Notes: generated from the sequence alone by a model not told the origin. A DNA stretch of 64,000 bases from Gordonia insulae (GCF_003855095.1 NZ_CP033972.1:4836001-4900000); one strand, 5' to 3'; shown: positions 22,335 through 31,000, counted from the first letter of the stretch. A program made the numbers and translations.

Positions 22335-23113
22335 CGGACTTCCCGATTCCGGACACCCTTGGGGTCGAGCACATCTCGGATGAGTGTGAGTTCCTCGTCC
22401 GAGGGCGTGCGTGTCGCCGGAGCGGACTCGAGGTCCGCGATCTCGAAGCCGGTGTTCTCGGCGACCTCCTCGGCCGTGACCCCCGGATGCAGCGACAGCG
22501 CGCGCATCGTGTGGCCGGGTCCCTCGAAATCGAAGACGCCGAGATTGGTGACCACGCGCGGGATGTTCAGGAACCGGAACGCCGGATTCTCCGGATCGAC
22601 CTTGTCGTAGCCGACGCCGGAGACGATGTCGACGTTGTCGGTGAAGACCCGCGCCGAATGCCGCGCCACCCAGTAGCTGGTCGGATGATTGATCGTGTTG
22701 CCCGGCGCGCCGCGCACGCCGAACATCTGCCGTGTCGGATGCTGCAACGGCCCGAACGCCGAGAGGTTCTGGTTTCCGTGCCGGTCGATCTGGTTGGCGC
22801 CCATGACCACATGGCGGCGACCGGAAGCGACGACGTCGAACACCTTACGGAACGGCATCCACCCCTCGATGGCACCGGATTTCCCGATCGCTGGGGTGTC
22901 CGCGAAGATCAGCGCCTCACCATCGGTGATCAGCAGATCGGGCTCGGTGGTGAGGCGGGCCAGGCGGGCACCGAGCAGCGGTGTCGGGGCCATCGGCGAT
23001 GCCATGATCTCACCTGCGCCGGAGAAGATCTCGGCACAGGCGATGACGCAGTACTCGGCGCGCGTGGTGTCTGCGGAATCAACCGTGGTGGGGTCGGTCG
23101 TGCTGGTGCTCAC
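22331..23113 (-). CDS. ipdB: IpdB, beta subunit of the ring C-cleaving hydrolase
   Basis: A 260-residue CoA-transferase-fold subunit that with IpdA hydrolytically opens the last steroid ring (COCHEA-CoA hydrolase by family knowledge). It contains EYCVIACAEIFSGAGEIMAS, VMGANQIDRHGNQN and GAPGNTINHPTSYW. The GTG start at 23113 overlaps the ipdA stop (GTGA). A longer in-frame start would lie within ipdA and is rejected. Confidence 0.92.
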   Translation of the reverse strand: MSTSTTDPTTVDSADTTRAEYCVIACAEIFSGAGEIMASPMAPTPLLGARLARLTTEPDLLITDGEALIFADTPAIGKSGAIEGWMPFRKVFDVVASGRRHVVMGANQIDRHGNQNLSAFGPLQHPTRQMFGVRGAPGNTINHPTSYWVARHSARVFTDNVDIVSGVGYDKVDPENPAFRFLNIPRVVTNLGVFDFEGPGHTMRALSLHPGVTAEEVAENTGFEIADLESAPATRTPSDEELTLIRDVLDPKGVRNREVR

Positions 23114-24045
23114 TTCTGATCCTCCTGCTCGCCCTGCCATTCGGTGACCGCACGTTGATACGCGGCCTCGTCGACCTCGAGGAATCGTCGTGAGAACGCT
23201 GCCCACTTCTCCGGGTCCTTGGCGGATTCGACATAGAACTGCTGGAACTTCTCGTCGCGGGCGTAGTCGCCGTGGACGTTGGGGCCGCTCGCTTCGCTTG
23301 CCGTGCCGGCGAATGTGAAGTGCGCGCCGTTCGGCGTGTGCACCACCCGGTCGACGTTCATGCGGTTGAGCAACATCCGCTGGGTGGGAACGCTTTTCAC
23401 CAACACCTCGGTGGACACCAACTGGTCGGTCTCCAGGTAGCGGCGTTCGGCGGCCGCGCAGTAGAGATCGTCGAAGTAGGGGTCGACACCGGTGTAGGCC
23501 GCGTTGCCGCGACTGTCGGCGAGGTCGAGGTGAACGAAGGCCGCATCGAGTTTCAGTGCGGGCATGGCGATCAGCGTCTCGGTGCGACCGTCCGCGTCGG
23601 GGTAAGGCGAGGTGACGGTCTCGAGTTCACCGTCCCAGAACGTCGGGACATCCGAACCGAGACCGGCGCGGATCGGCAGGAACGGCAACCGGGCGGCCGC
23701 CGCCTCGAGCCCGCACTTGACCATGCCCTCGTCCATCTCGCGGGCCTCGATGGCGCCGGAGGTGCGTGCGTGGGCGAACCACGGATCGTAGAACGGCGCC
23801 GAGTCCAGCGACACGAAGCCGTAGTACGCGCGACGCACCTTGCCTGCGGCACAGAGCAATCCGAGGTCGGGGCCACCGTAGGTGACCACCGTCAGATCTT
23901 TGACGTCGGAGCGGGCCAGGGCTCGCACGAGGGCCATCGGCTTGCGGCGCGACCCCCAGCCGCCGATGCCGATCGTCATGCCGTCGCGCAACTCGCCGAT
24001 GACGTCGTCGAGTGAGCTGGTCTTGTCGGTCGGGGTGGGCGTCAT
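23110..24045 (-). CDS. ipdA: IpdA, alpha subunit of the ring C-cleaving hydrolase
   Basis: A 311-residue partner of IpdB with the CoA-transferase alpha signature near the start (DGMTIGIGGWGSRRKPMALVR) and a long C-terminal part including VHLDLADSRGNAAYTG. ATG 24045 overlaps the echA20 stop (ATGA), so three genes are tightly coupled. Together IpdA and IpdB form a heterotetramer in known systems. Confidence 0.92.
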   Translation of the reverse strand: MTPTPTDKTSSLDDVIGELRDGMTIGIGGWGSRRKPMALVRALARSDVKDLTVVTYGGPDLGLLCAAGKVRRAYYGFVSLDSAPFYDPWFAHARTSGAIEAREMDEGMVKCGLEAAAARLPFLPIRAGLGSDVPTFWDGELETVTSPYPDADGRTETLIAMPALKLDAAFVHLDLADSRGNAAYTGVDPYFDDLYCAAAERRYLETDQLVSTEVLVKSVPTQRMLLNRMNVDRVVHTPNGAHFTFAGTASEASGPNVHGDYARDEKFQQFYVESAKDPEKWAAFSRRFLEVDEAAYQRAVTEWQGEQEDQK

Positions 24046-24818
24046 CGGGCGCGGCCTCCGTTGGTGTCGAGTGCTTTTCCGGTCGAGACGAAGGCGTCCC
24101 GGTGTTCGTCGGCCACCCCGGCGAGGTTGAGCTCGAAGGTGAAGCCCTGCTCGAGGCGGTAGCTGCCCTTGACGTCGACCGGGTCGATCAGATTGATGGC
24201 CTCTTTGGCGGCCCGGATGACCCGCGTGTCCTTGGCCGCGATCTTCTCCGCGACCTCCAGTGCCGTATCGAGGAGTTGCTCGCGCGGCACCACTCGGTAC
24301 ACCGAGCCGAAATGTTCGAGTTGTTGGGCGGTGACGTTCTGCGCGGTGTAGTACAGGGTCCGCATCATGTGCTGCGGGACCAGCCGCGCCAGATGCGTGG
24401 CCGCGCCCAGCGCGCCACGATCGACCTCGGGCAGCCCGAACACCGCGTCGTCGGAGGCGACGATGACATCGGCGTTGCCGACCAGGCCGATGCCTCCGCC
24501 GACGCAGAAGCCGTTGACCGCGACGATCACCGGGACCGCACAGTCGTAGACCGCGGAGAACGCCGCAGCACACCCCCGGTTGGCGCCGATCAGGGCGTCG
24601 AATCCGTCGGTCGCCTGCATCTCCTTGATGTCGACGCCGGCGTTGAACCCGCGCCCCTCGGCTCGCAGGATCACGACGTGGGTGGCCAGATCCGCGCCTG
24701 CCGTGGTGATCGCGTCGGCCAACTCGAACCAGGCTGCCGACGGCAGGGCGTTGACCGGGGGATAGTCGACGGTCACCGTCGCTATTCCGCTCTCGGTGCG
24801 TGTCGTGGTGATCGGCAC
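24042..24818 (-). CDS. echA20: EchA20, ring D hydrolase of the crotonase family
   Basis: A 258-residue crotonase-fold enzyme that hydrolyses ring D of the unsaturated CoA intermediate (HIEC-CoA) in known systems. It shows GFNAGVDIKEMQ, VNGFCVGGGIGLVGN and FGLPEVDRGALGAATHLARL. The GTG at 24818 (protein starts PITTT) follows an AGGAG box and matches the M. tuberculosis N-terminus as I know it. It heads the operon facing the KstR2-like operator at 24852. Confidence 0.92.
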   Translation of the reverse strand: MPITTTRTESGIATVTVDYPPVNALPSAAWFELADAITTAGADLATHVVILRAEGRGFNAGVDIKEMQATDGFDALIGANRGCAAAFSAVYDCAVPVIVAVNGFCVGGGIGLVGNADVIVASDDAVFGLPEVDRGALGAATHLARLVPQHMMRTLYYTAQNVTAQQLEHFGSVYRVVPREQLLDTALEVAEKIAAKDTRVIRAAKEAINLIDPVDVKGSYRLEQGFTFELNLAGVADEHRDAFVSTGKALDTNGGRAR

Positions 24819-24851
24819 ACCGGCTCCTCTCAAAGGACTGGAATCCAACCA

Positions 24852-24865
24852 AGCAAGTGCTTGGT
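24852..24865. promoter_or_regulatory. KstR2-like operator between echA20 and the SDR operon
   Basis: AGCAAGTGCTTGGT is a full match to AnCAAGnnCTTGnT, set in a longer dyad (AACCAAGCAAGTGCTTGGTT). It lies 33 bases upstream of the echA20 start and 20 bases upstream of the SDR ATG, controlling both directions. Confidence 0.85.
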
Positions 24866-24885
24866 TGTTTGGTAGGGTAGCACCC

Positions 24886-25695
24886 ATGAACGCGCAGTCA
24901 CAGGCCGTGGGCCGGGCCGGGGATGCAGGTCATGGCCTCGACCTGGGCCTGGACAAGAAGGTGGTGCTGGTGACCGGCGGGACGCGTGGTGTCGGTGCCG
25001 GCATCACGCGGGTGCTCGCCGGTCTCGGCGCTGTCCCGGTGGTGTGTGGACGTCATCCGGGCGAGGATGCCGACGTCGAGTTCGTCGCCTGTGATGTGCG
25101 GGATGCGGACGCGGTGGAGGAGATGGTGCAAGGCATCGCCGAGTCACACGGCCGTCTCGACGGCGTCGTCAACAATGCGGGCGGTTCTCCGTTCGCGTTG
25201 GCGGCCGATGCGTCACCGCGGTTCACCGGCAAGATCGTCGAACTCAATCTGTTGGCGCCGATGACCGTGGCGCGCGCGGCCAATGCGGTGATGCAGCAGC
25301 AGGATTCCGGTGGTGCGATCGTCAACGTGTCCAGCGTGAGTGGGCACCGGCCATCACCGGGAACATCGGCGTACGGGGCGGCCAAGGCCGGTCTGGACAA
25401 TGCGATGACCTCGCTCGCGATCGAGTGGGCGCCACGGGTCCGGGTCAACTCGGTGGTGTGCGGGGCGGTGCTGACCGAACAGGCCCATCTGCACCTCGGC
25501 GACGACGACGGTGTGGCGGCCGTCGGCGCGACCATCCCGATGGGTCGGCTGGCGATGCCGGAGGACGTCGGCAACGCGGTGGCCTTCCTGATGAGTCCGC
25601 TGGCGGGCTACATCACCGGTTCCACGCTCACCGTGCACGGAGGCGGGGAGAAGCCGGCATTCCTGGCCGTCGCCACGGCCGACAACAAGATGTGA
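24886..25695 (+). CDS. Short-chain dehydrogenase (Rv3549c-like)
   Basis: A 269-residue SDR with TGGTRGVGAG for NAD(P) binding, NNAGGSPF, the active Ser in NVSSVSG and YGAAK. The position, divergent from echA20 across a KstR2 operator, matches Rv3549c of M. tuberculosis. Its exact step in ring breakdown is not settled as far as I know. The ATG at 24886 sits 20 bases from the operator, implying a very short leader. Confidence 0.85.
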   Translation: MNAQSQAVGRAGDAGHGLDLGLDKKVVLVTGGTRGVGAGITRVLAGLGAVPVVCGRHPGEDADVEFVACDVRDADAVEEMVQGIAESHGRLDGVVNNAGGSPFALAADASPRFTGKIVELNLLAPMTVARAANAVMQQQDSGGAIVNVSSVSGHRPSPGTSAYGAAKAGLDNAMTSLAIEWAPRVRVNSVVCGAVLTEQAHLHLGDDDGVAAVGATIPMGRLAMPEDVGNAVAFLMSPLAGYITGSTLTVHGGGEKPAFLAVATADNKM

Positions 25696-25758
25696 CCAGC
25701 CGCCGGTCGCCGGGCGGTGACCGATCGACCAGAAGTGACCGATCGACCAGAGGGGAAA

Positions 25759-26658
25759 GTGTTGTCTGACAAGCTGAATGAGGATCGTGTCGCCATCGTG
25801 ACCGGGGCCGGTCAAGGGATCGGGCGCGCACACGCGCTCGCGTTCGCTGCCGACGGGGCGAAGGTCGCGGTCAACGATTTCGATGCGAACGCCGCGCACG
25901 CCGTGGCCGACGAGATCACCGCGGCCGGCGGGCAGGCCATCGCGGTCGTCTCCGACGTCGCCGACTGGGCCGCCGGGGCGGCGATGATCGACACCGTGGT
26001 CAGCGAACTCGGTGGCCTCGACATCGTGGTGAACAACGCCGGTTTCGTACGTGACCGGATGCTCGTCGCGATGTCCGAGGACGAGTGGGATGCGGTGGTA
26101 CGAGTGCACCTCAAGGGGCACTTCGTGACGTTGCACCACGCCGCCGCCTACTGGCGCGCGCAGTCCAAGGCGGGGAACCAGCCGGTGGCCCGGATCATCA
26201 ACACGTCGTCGGGAGCGGGTCTCTTCGGATCGGTCGGACAGGGCAATTACGTTGCCGCCAAAGCCGGTATCACCGCCTTGACCATCCAGGCCGCCGCGGA
26301 ACTCGGTGGTTACGGCGTCACCGCGAACGCGATCGCACCGTCGGCGCGTACCCAGATGACGATGGGTGCAGGCGACGCCATGGCGGCACAGATGGCGGCC
26401 CCGGCGGACGGCTCCTTCGATGCGATGGACCCGGCGAACATCTCGCCGCTGGTGGTCTGGCTCGGCTCGCCGGAGTCGTCGGGGGTCACCGGGCGGGTCT
26501 TCGAGGTCGAGGGCGGCAAGGTGACGGTGATCGACGGCAGCCAGCGCAGCGCCGAGCAGGACAAGGGATCACGCTGGGCGCCGGGCGAATTGGGGCCGGT
26601 CGTCGAGGAGATCCTGGCCAAGTCGCCGGTGCCGGTGCCGGTCTACGGCGCGCGGTAG
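25759..26658 (+). CDS. Short-chain dehydrogenase (Rv3548c-like)
   Basis: A 299-residue SDR with TGAGQGIGRAHA, NNAG, NTSSGAG and YVAAK, extended at the C-terminus beyond a typical SDR (VEGGKVTVIDGSQRS onward) like the 17-beta-HSD4-type enzymes. It fits the Rv3548c position. The start is GTG 25759 or TTG 25762; the GGGG ribosome box sits better for the latter. Two 16-base near-tandem copies (period 18) lie just upstream. It follows the previous SDR by 63 bases. Confidence 0.82.
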   Translation: MLSDKLNEDRVAIVTGAGQGIGRAHALAFAADGAKVAVNDFDANAAHAVADEITAAGGQAIAVVSDVADWAAGAAMIDTVVSELGGLDIVVNNAGFVRDRMLVAMSEDEWDAVVRVHLKGHFVTLHHAAAYWRAQSKAGNQPVARIINTSSGAGLFGSVGQGNYVAAKAGITALTIQAAAELGGYGVTANAIAPSARTQMTMGAGDAMAAQMAAPADGSFDAMDPANISPLVVWLGSPESSGVTGRVFEVEGGKVTVIDGSQRSAEQDKGSRWAPGELGPVVEEILAKSPVPVPVYGAR

Positions 26659-26660
26659 AC

Positions 26661-27044
26661 GTGACACCGACCGTCGATCCCGAACGGGCCGCGCGCCGCA
26701 TCGCGGCCGCACGAGCTTACGTGGACGCACTGGTCAGTCACGATCCGTCGCGGGTGTCCCTGCATCCGGAGTGCACACGCACCGAACTGGGCCTGCGAAC
26801 CGGCCGCAGCGGGGCGCACATCTCCCGCGGTCTGCTGCGCGCGCCGCAGTTCCGGTTGATCCATCGGATCAGCGATTTCACCGCCGAGGTGGACGGACAC
26901 ACTGTCTCGACGCGCTTCTGGGTGCACGTCCGGCCGAAGGCCTTGGGCCTGGCCGCGCAGGTCACCGAGACGTTCGTGGTCGACGAGGACTACCGGATCC
27001 GCAAGATCGTGGCCCGGTTCGGGGTGCCCCGGCGGAAAGGCTGA
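26661..27044 (+). CDS. Hypothetical protein, possibly NTF2/SnoaL-like
   Basis: A 127-residue soluble protein with GTG start 26661, only 2 bases after the SDR stop. The pattern of a helical N-terminus (ARRIAAARAYVDALVSHDP) followed by strands (FRLIHRISDFTAEVDGHTVSTRFWVHV) resembles the cone-shaped NTF2-like fold used by isomerases and cyclases; this is inference. Its place as third gene of a KstR2-controlled operon suggests a role in ring C/D breakdown. Function unknown. Confidence 0.68.
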   Translation: MTPTVDPERAARRIAAARAYVDALVSHDPSRVSLHPECTRTELGLRTGRSGAHISRGLLRAPQFRLIHRISDFTAEVDGHTVSTRFWVHVRPKALGLAAQVTETFVVDEDYRIRKIVARFGVPRRKG

Positions 27045-27071
27045 CGGTCCGACTGGATCTCGATCGCCGCG

Positions 27072-27728
27072 CTACGAACTCGGCGCGCGGACCACCATCG
27101 GCACACCCGGGAAGTCGGCGGCCATCTCGGACCGTGATTTCCGCAGTGCGGCGGTCCCGTAACCCTTCTTGCGATGATCCGGGTGGATCCAGATGCGCAC
27201 GTCCACCTCGCCGTTCACGAGTTCGCCGAACACGATGCCGACCTTGGTGGTGCCCTCGAGGGCCACGAGCCACACAGCGTCTTCGTTGTGGACCCGCTCG
27301 GTGGCCTTGGCGATCTCGTCGGACAGTTCGCCCGCCGGGCTGCCCGATCCGTCGCCGGCGACCTTCAGCTCCTCGGTCCGGGCCGCGAAGAGGTCCGCGT
27401 CCTCGCCGGCGGCGAACGGACGCAGATCCAGGCTGTCCCCACTGCTGGCCGGACGCTCCGCCAGGGTGAAGGTCAGCGCACTGTTGAGATCGTCGAGCTC
27501 GGCCTGATTCTTGCGGCGCTCGTCCTTGGTGAGTTGGTCCAGGGACATGCCCAGGACGGCCTCGGCGCCGAGCGTTGACTTGCCGAGCAGGGTCGCGATC
27601 GCCTCGACCGCCTCGGCACGGTTCTCGGCGTCGACGATGGCGTCGAGGACTTCGTGGCGCCGCTCGAGAGCGGTGAGCAGGGCGTCGGTGATGTCGCGGC
27701 GGGTGGTCGCCAGATCCAGATCGGTCAT
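27072..27728 (-). CDS. GNAT acetyltransferase with GyrA-like coiled-coil N-terminus
   Basis: A 218-residue protein in two parts. Residues about 5-85 read like the coiled-coil/tower segment of DNA gyrase subunit A: ITDALLTALERRHEVLDAIV, then AEAVLGMSLDQLTKDERRK, then QAELDDLNSAL. Residues about 95-218 are a GNAT fold with VGIVFGELV, VRIWIHPDHRKKGYGTAAL as the acetyl-CoA loop (HRKKGYG). No gyrase catalytic domain is present. ATG 27728 has a weak ribosome site; ATG 27761 is an alternative. A KstR-like site lies 66 bases upstream. Substrate unknown. Confidence 0.75.
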   Translation of the reverse strand: MTDLDLATTRRDITDALLTALERRHEVLDAIVDAENRAEAVEAIATLLGKSTLGAEAVLGMSLDQLTKDERRKNQAELDDLNSALTFTLAERPASSGDSLDLRPFAAGEDADLFAARTEELKVAGDGSGSPAGELSDEIAKATERVHNEDAVWLVALEGTTKVGIVFGELVNGEVDVRIWIHPDHRKKGYGTAALRKSRSEMAADFPGVPMVVRAPSS

Positions 27729-27794
27729 GGTTCCGGATTCTAGTTCAGCCGTCGGGGTCATGTGGTGGTGACGGCCGGGCGTCGTCCAAAGAAC

Positions 27795-27808
27795 TGAAAC
27801 GTGTTCTA
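27795..27808. promoter_or_regulatory. KstR-like operator upstream of the GNAT gene
   Basis: TGAAACGTGTTCTA keeps the AAC-NN-GTTCTA core of the KstR dyad TAGAACACGTTCTA; the left half is imperfect at two positions. It is one of two sites in the 183-base divergent region before the FadD8-like gene. Confidence 0.6.
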
Positions 27809-27885
27809 CAGATGATCTGATGCGTCGAAATCGGTCGAATCGGCATGTCATGGCGGAATCAACCACCCCGGTTCTTCCCTAAGTC

Positions 27886-27899
27886 TGTAACACGTCCTA
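27886..27899. promoter_or_regulatory. KstR-like operator at the FadD8-like gene
   Basis: TGTAACACGTCCTA keeps AACACGT and CTA, with the conserved GTT changed to GTC. It ends 12 bases before the ATG at 27912. Weaker than the other sites but well placed. Confidence 0.5.
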
Positions 27900-27911
27900 G
27901 TCTTGGTGACC

Positions 27912-29552
27912 ATGACTGATGTTCAGGACGCGACGACCGATTTCGACCACCTGCGGGGTGGCACCCACCTCGGCGACCTCCTGGTCGCCGCGCTGCGCCG
28001 TCATGCCGACCGCAAGGTGCTCTTCCTCGGTGACACCGAACTCACCGGGCGCGAGATGGCCGACGCGGTCAGCCGGTATCAGCAGGCGTTCGAATCGCTC
28101 GGCGCGGGGACCGGGGCCACCGTCGGATTGCTGGCGCTCAACCGTCCCGAGGTCTTGCTGGTGATCGGCGCCGGGCAGACGCAGGGTTGGCGCCGGACCG
28201 CGCTGCATCCGCTCGGCTCGCTCGACGATCACGCCTACGTTCTCTCCGACGCCGGGGTGACCACCCTCGTCATCGACCCCGTCCCGATGTTCGTGGAACG
28301 AGCTGTCGCACTGGTCGAGCGCGTCGAGAGCCTCAAACAGGTGCTGACGCTCGGGCCGGTGCCCGAGGAACTCGCCGCCTACGGGCGCGATGTCATCGCG
28401 GAGGCGGAGAACTATCAGCCCAAGCCGTTGGCCGCGGCCGACCTGCCACCCGAGCACGTGGTGTCGATCACCTACACCGGCGGCACCACCGGTAAACCCA
28501 AGGGTGTCATCGGGACCGCGCGCGCGATGTCGACGATGACGCAGATCCAGCTCTCCGAATGGGAGTGGCCGGAGAATCCGCGCTTCCTGATGTGCACGCC
28601 CCTCTCACATGCAGGCGCAGCGTTCTTCGTGCCGACGCTCATCAAGGGCGGTTCGATGGTCGTCATGGCCAAGTTCGATCCCGCCGAGGTGCTGCGTGTC
28701 ATCGAGGAGGAGCGCATCACCGCGACGATGCTTGTGCCGTCGATGCTCTATGCGCTGATGGATCATCCGGACTCCCGCACCCGGGACCTGTCGTCCCTGG
28801 AGACCGTGTATTACGGTGCGTCACCGATCAATCCGGTCCGTCTCGCCGAGGCGATCGAGCGTTTCGGCCCGATCTTCGCGCAGTACTACGGGCAGTCCGA
28901 GGCGCCGATGGTGATCAGCTACCTCGCCAAGAACGACCATCCGAAGCCCGGCGAGGATCCGCGCCGGCTGAGTAGTTGTGGTCGGCCGTCGGCATTCCTG
29001 CGGACCGCATTGCTCGGACCCGACGACAAGCCCGTCGCGCAGGGCGAGCCCGGCGAGATCTGCGTGGCCGGTCCGCTGCTCGCCGGCGGATACTGGGGCC
29101 TGCCGGAGCAGACCGCCGACACGTTCCGCGACGGCTGGCTACGCACCGGTGACGTCGCCCGCGAGGACTCCGACGGCTTCTGGTACATCGTTGATCGCAC
29201 CAAGGACATGATCGTCACCGGTGGGTTCAACGTCTTCCCGCGCGAGGTGGAAGACGTTGTCGCCGAACATCCCTCGGTCGGTCAGGTCGGGGTCATCGGC
29301 GTCCCCGACGACAAGTGGGGAGAGGCGGTGACCGCGGTCGTCGTGCTCCGCGGGGACGCCGACCAGAGCGACGAGGCCAAGGCGCGGATCACCGCCGACA
29401 TCCAGGAGGCGGTCAAGGATCGCAAGGGTGCCGTGCAGTCGCCGAAGCAGGTCATCTTTGCCGAGTCGCTCCCGCTGACCGGGTTGGGCAAGCCGGACAA
29501 GAAGGCGCTGCGGGCGCAGTTCTGGGAGAGCGCCGGTCGCGGGGTGGGCTGA
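27912..29552 (+). CDS. Acyl-CoA synthetase, FadD8-like
   Basis: A 546-residue AMP-forming acyl-CoA ligase. Visible are [16 protein letters not shown] near residue 195, YYGQSEAPMV, GWLRTGDVARED, the hinge DRTKDMIVTGGFNVFPREVE and the C-terminal Lys in TGLGKPDKKAL. Several stretches (GAGQTQGWRRTALHPLGS, EWEWPENPRFLMCTPLSHAG) recall FadD8 of M. tuberculosis. Two KstR-like sites precede it, so it is probably part of the sterol regulon; substrate unknown. Confidence 0.86.
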   Translation: MTDVQDATTDFDHLRGGTHLGDLLVAALRRHADRKVLFLGDTELTGREMADAVSRYQQAFESLGAGTGATVGLLALNRPEVLLVIGAGQTQGWRRTALHPLGSLDDHAYVLSDAGVTTLVIDPVPMFVERAVALVERVESLKQVLTLGPVPEELAAYGRDVIAEAENYQPKPLAAADLPPEHVVSITYTGGTTGKPKGVIGTARAMSTMTQIQLSEWEWPENPRFLMCTPLSHAGAAFFVPTLIKGGSMVVMAKFDPAEVLRVIEEERITATMLVPSMLYALMDHPDSRTRDLSSLETVYYGASPINPVRLAEAIERFGPIFAQYYGQSEAPMVISYLAKNDHPKPGEDPRRLSSCGRPSAFLRTALLGPDDKPVAQGEPGEICVAGPLLAGGYWGLPEQTADTFRDGWLRTGDVAREDSDGFWYIVDRTKDMIVTGGFNVFPREVEDVVAEHPSVGQVGVIGVPDDKWGEAVTAVVVLRGDADQSDEAKARITADIQEAVKDRKGAVQSPKQVIFAESLPLTGLGKPDKKALRAQFWESAGRGVG

Positions 29553-29567
29553 GCCGGGCGCGGAGCG

Positions 29568-29671
29568 GTCTCGATACGCCGGCTCGTTCCTCGCCGGCTA
29601 CTCGACCAGCGGGTCACCACCGCAGGTCGAGTATCCGCCGAGGCGCCAGCCGAGGTGGTGTATCGAGACCA
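29568..29671. repeat. REP-like inverted pair, locus 1
   Basis: A unit running from GGTCTCGATACGCC to GGCTACTCGACC (29568-29608) is followed by a diverged inverted copy (29626-29671, GGTCGAGTAT to TATCGAGACC). The same unit, again as an inverted pair, occurs at 50952-51085. It fills most of the gap between two convergent genes. The layout resembles REP/BIME elements; no REP-associated transposase is in the window. Confidence 0.75.
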
Positions 29672-29701
29672 CCGAACGCGGTAACACCACTCGACCAACG
29701 G

Positions 29702-30940
29702 TCAGGTGGTGCCGTACGCCACCCGCAGCTCCTTCACGCCGTGCAGCCAGCCCGAGCGGATGCGTTGCGGTTCGGCGATCTTCGTCATGTCCGGCACGAT
29801 GTCCGCGAGCGTGTTGAACATCAGGTTCACCTCGAGTCGCGCGAGATTGGCCCCGATGCAGAAGTGGGCACCGTTCCCGCCGAAGCTCAGATGAGGGTTC
29901 GGATCGCGCATGATGTCGAAGGAGAACGGGTCGTCGAACACCGTCTCGTCGAAATTGGCCGAGCTGTAGAACAGTCCGACCCGCTGCCCGGCGGTCACGG
30001 GGACTCCCGCCACCTCCGTGTCCCGGGTGGCCGTGCGTTGGAAGCAGTGCACGGGCGTTGCCCAGCGGATGATCTCGTCCACCGCGGTCAGCGGCCGCTC
30101 CCGCCGGTAGCGCGCCCACTGGTCGGGATGATCGAGGAACGCGTTGACGCCGTGCGTGATCGCGTTACGCGTCGTCTCGTTGCCCGCGATGACGAGCAGG
30201 ATGACGAAGAACCCGAACTCGATCTCGCTCAGCGCATGCCCGTCGATGTCGGCCTGGACCAAGGTCGTGACGATGTCGTCGCGGGGATTCGCGCGCCGAT
30301 CCTCGGCCATCGCGTAGGCATAGGCGAGTAATTCGGCGTGCGCGGTGAACGGGTCGTATTTGCTGTCGGGGTCGGCGTCGTTGACCATCGAGTCCGCGAG
30401 ATCGCATACGTACCCGCGATCTTTCGGCGGGACGCCGAGCAGGTCGAGGATCGCCTGTAGCGGAAGGTGGATGGCGATGTCGTCGACGAAATTGCCGCGG
30501 CCCTTCTCGGCCGCCGACGCGACGATCTCCCGGGCTCCGATCGCCAGCTTCTCCTCGAGGGATGACACGGCGCGTGGCGTGAACATGCGGGACACGATCT
30601 TGCGCATCCGGGTGTGCTCGGGCGGATCCATGTTGAGCAGGAATGCTCTCGACGCCTCCATCTCTTCCCGGGTGGCGGTGTCGGGGGCCCGCATGACTGC
30701 ACCCTTGGCCCAGTTCGACCATGTCGCCGTGTCCTTCGAGATGGCCCGGATGTCGGCGTGCCGGCTGATCACCCAGAATCCTTCGTCGTCGAACAGGGCG
30801 GGCCCGATGGCCTGCCTGTTCCACCAGACCGGCGCGGTGGCCCGACGTTCGGCGAATTCCGCCAGCGGCAGCCCCCGCTCCAGCAGATCAGGATCGGTGA
30901 AGTCGATGTCCTCGAACTTGCGGGTGGCAGATGCGCTCAT
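29702..30940 (-). CDS. Cytochrome P450, CYP125-like paralogue 1
   Basis: A 412-residue soluble P450 with the I-helix motif AGNETTRN, ExxR in DEIIRW context and the haem ligand loop FGGNGAHFCIGANLAR. CYP125 enzymes hydroxylate and oxidise the terminal C26/C27 of sterols. This copy lacks the GGGFHDGG insert near residue 50 seen in the cyp125 gene at 35024. ATG 30940 follows GAGGA. It runs in the same direction as the second paralogue (60-base gap) and has no KstR-like site in front. Confidence 0.88.
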   Translation of the reverse strand: MSASATRKFEDIDFTDPDLLERGLPLAEFAERRATAPVWWNRQAIGPALFDDEGFWVISRHADIRAISKDTATWSNWAKGAVMRAPDTATREEMEASRAFLLNMDPPEHTRMRKIVSRMFTPRAVSSLEEKLAIGAREIVASAAEKGRGNFVDDIAIHLPLQAILDLLGVPPKDRGYVCDLADSMVNDADPDSKYDPFTAHAELLAYAYAMAEDRRANPRDDIVTTLVQADIDGHALSEIEFGFFVILLVIAGNETTRNAITHGVNAFLDHPDQWARYRRERPLTAVDEIIRWATPVHCFQRTATRDTEVAGVPVTAGQRVGLFYSSANFDETVFDDPFSFDIMRDPNPHLSFGGNGAHFCIGANLARLEVNLMFNTLADIVPDMTKIAEPQRIRSGWLHGVKELRVAYGTT

Positions 30941-30974
30941 GGCGTCCTCGCGGTTCCAACGTCGATGTGTCTTA

Positions 30975-30987
30975 CGTCACACGACGG
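30975..30987. promoter_or_regulatory. Possible operator before CYP125-like paralogue 1
   Basis: CGTCACACGACGG resembles the CCGTCACATCGTGACGG dyad in front of the adjacent paralogue, with a shortened right half. It could be a weaker site for the same TetR regulator; this is a tentative match. Confidence 0.35.
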
Positions 30988-31000
30988 TACACCGCATGCG

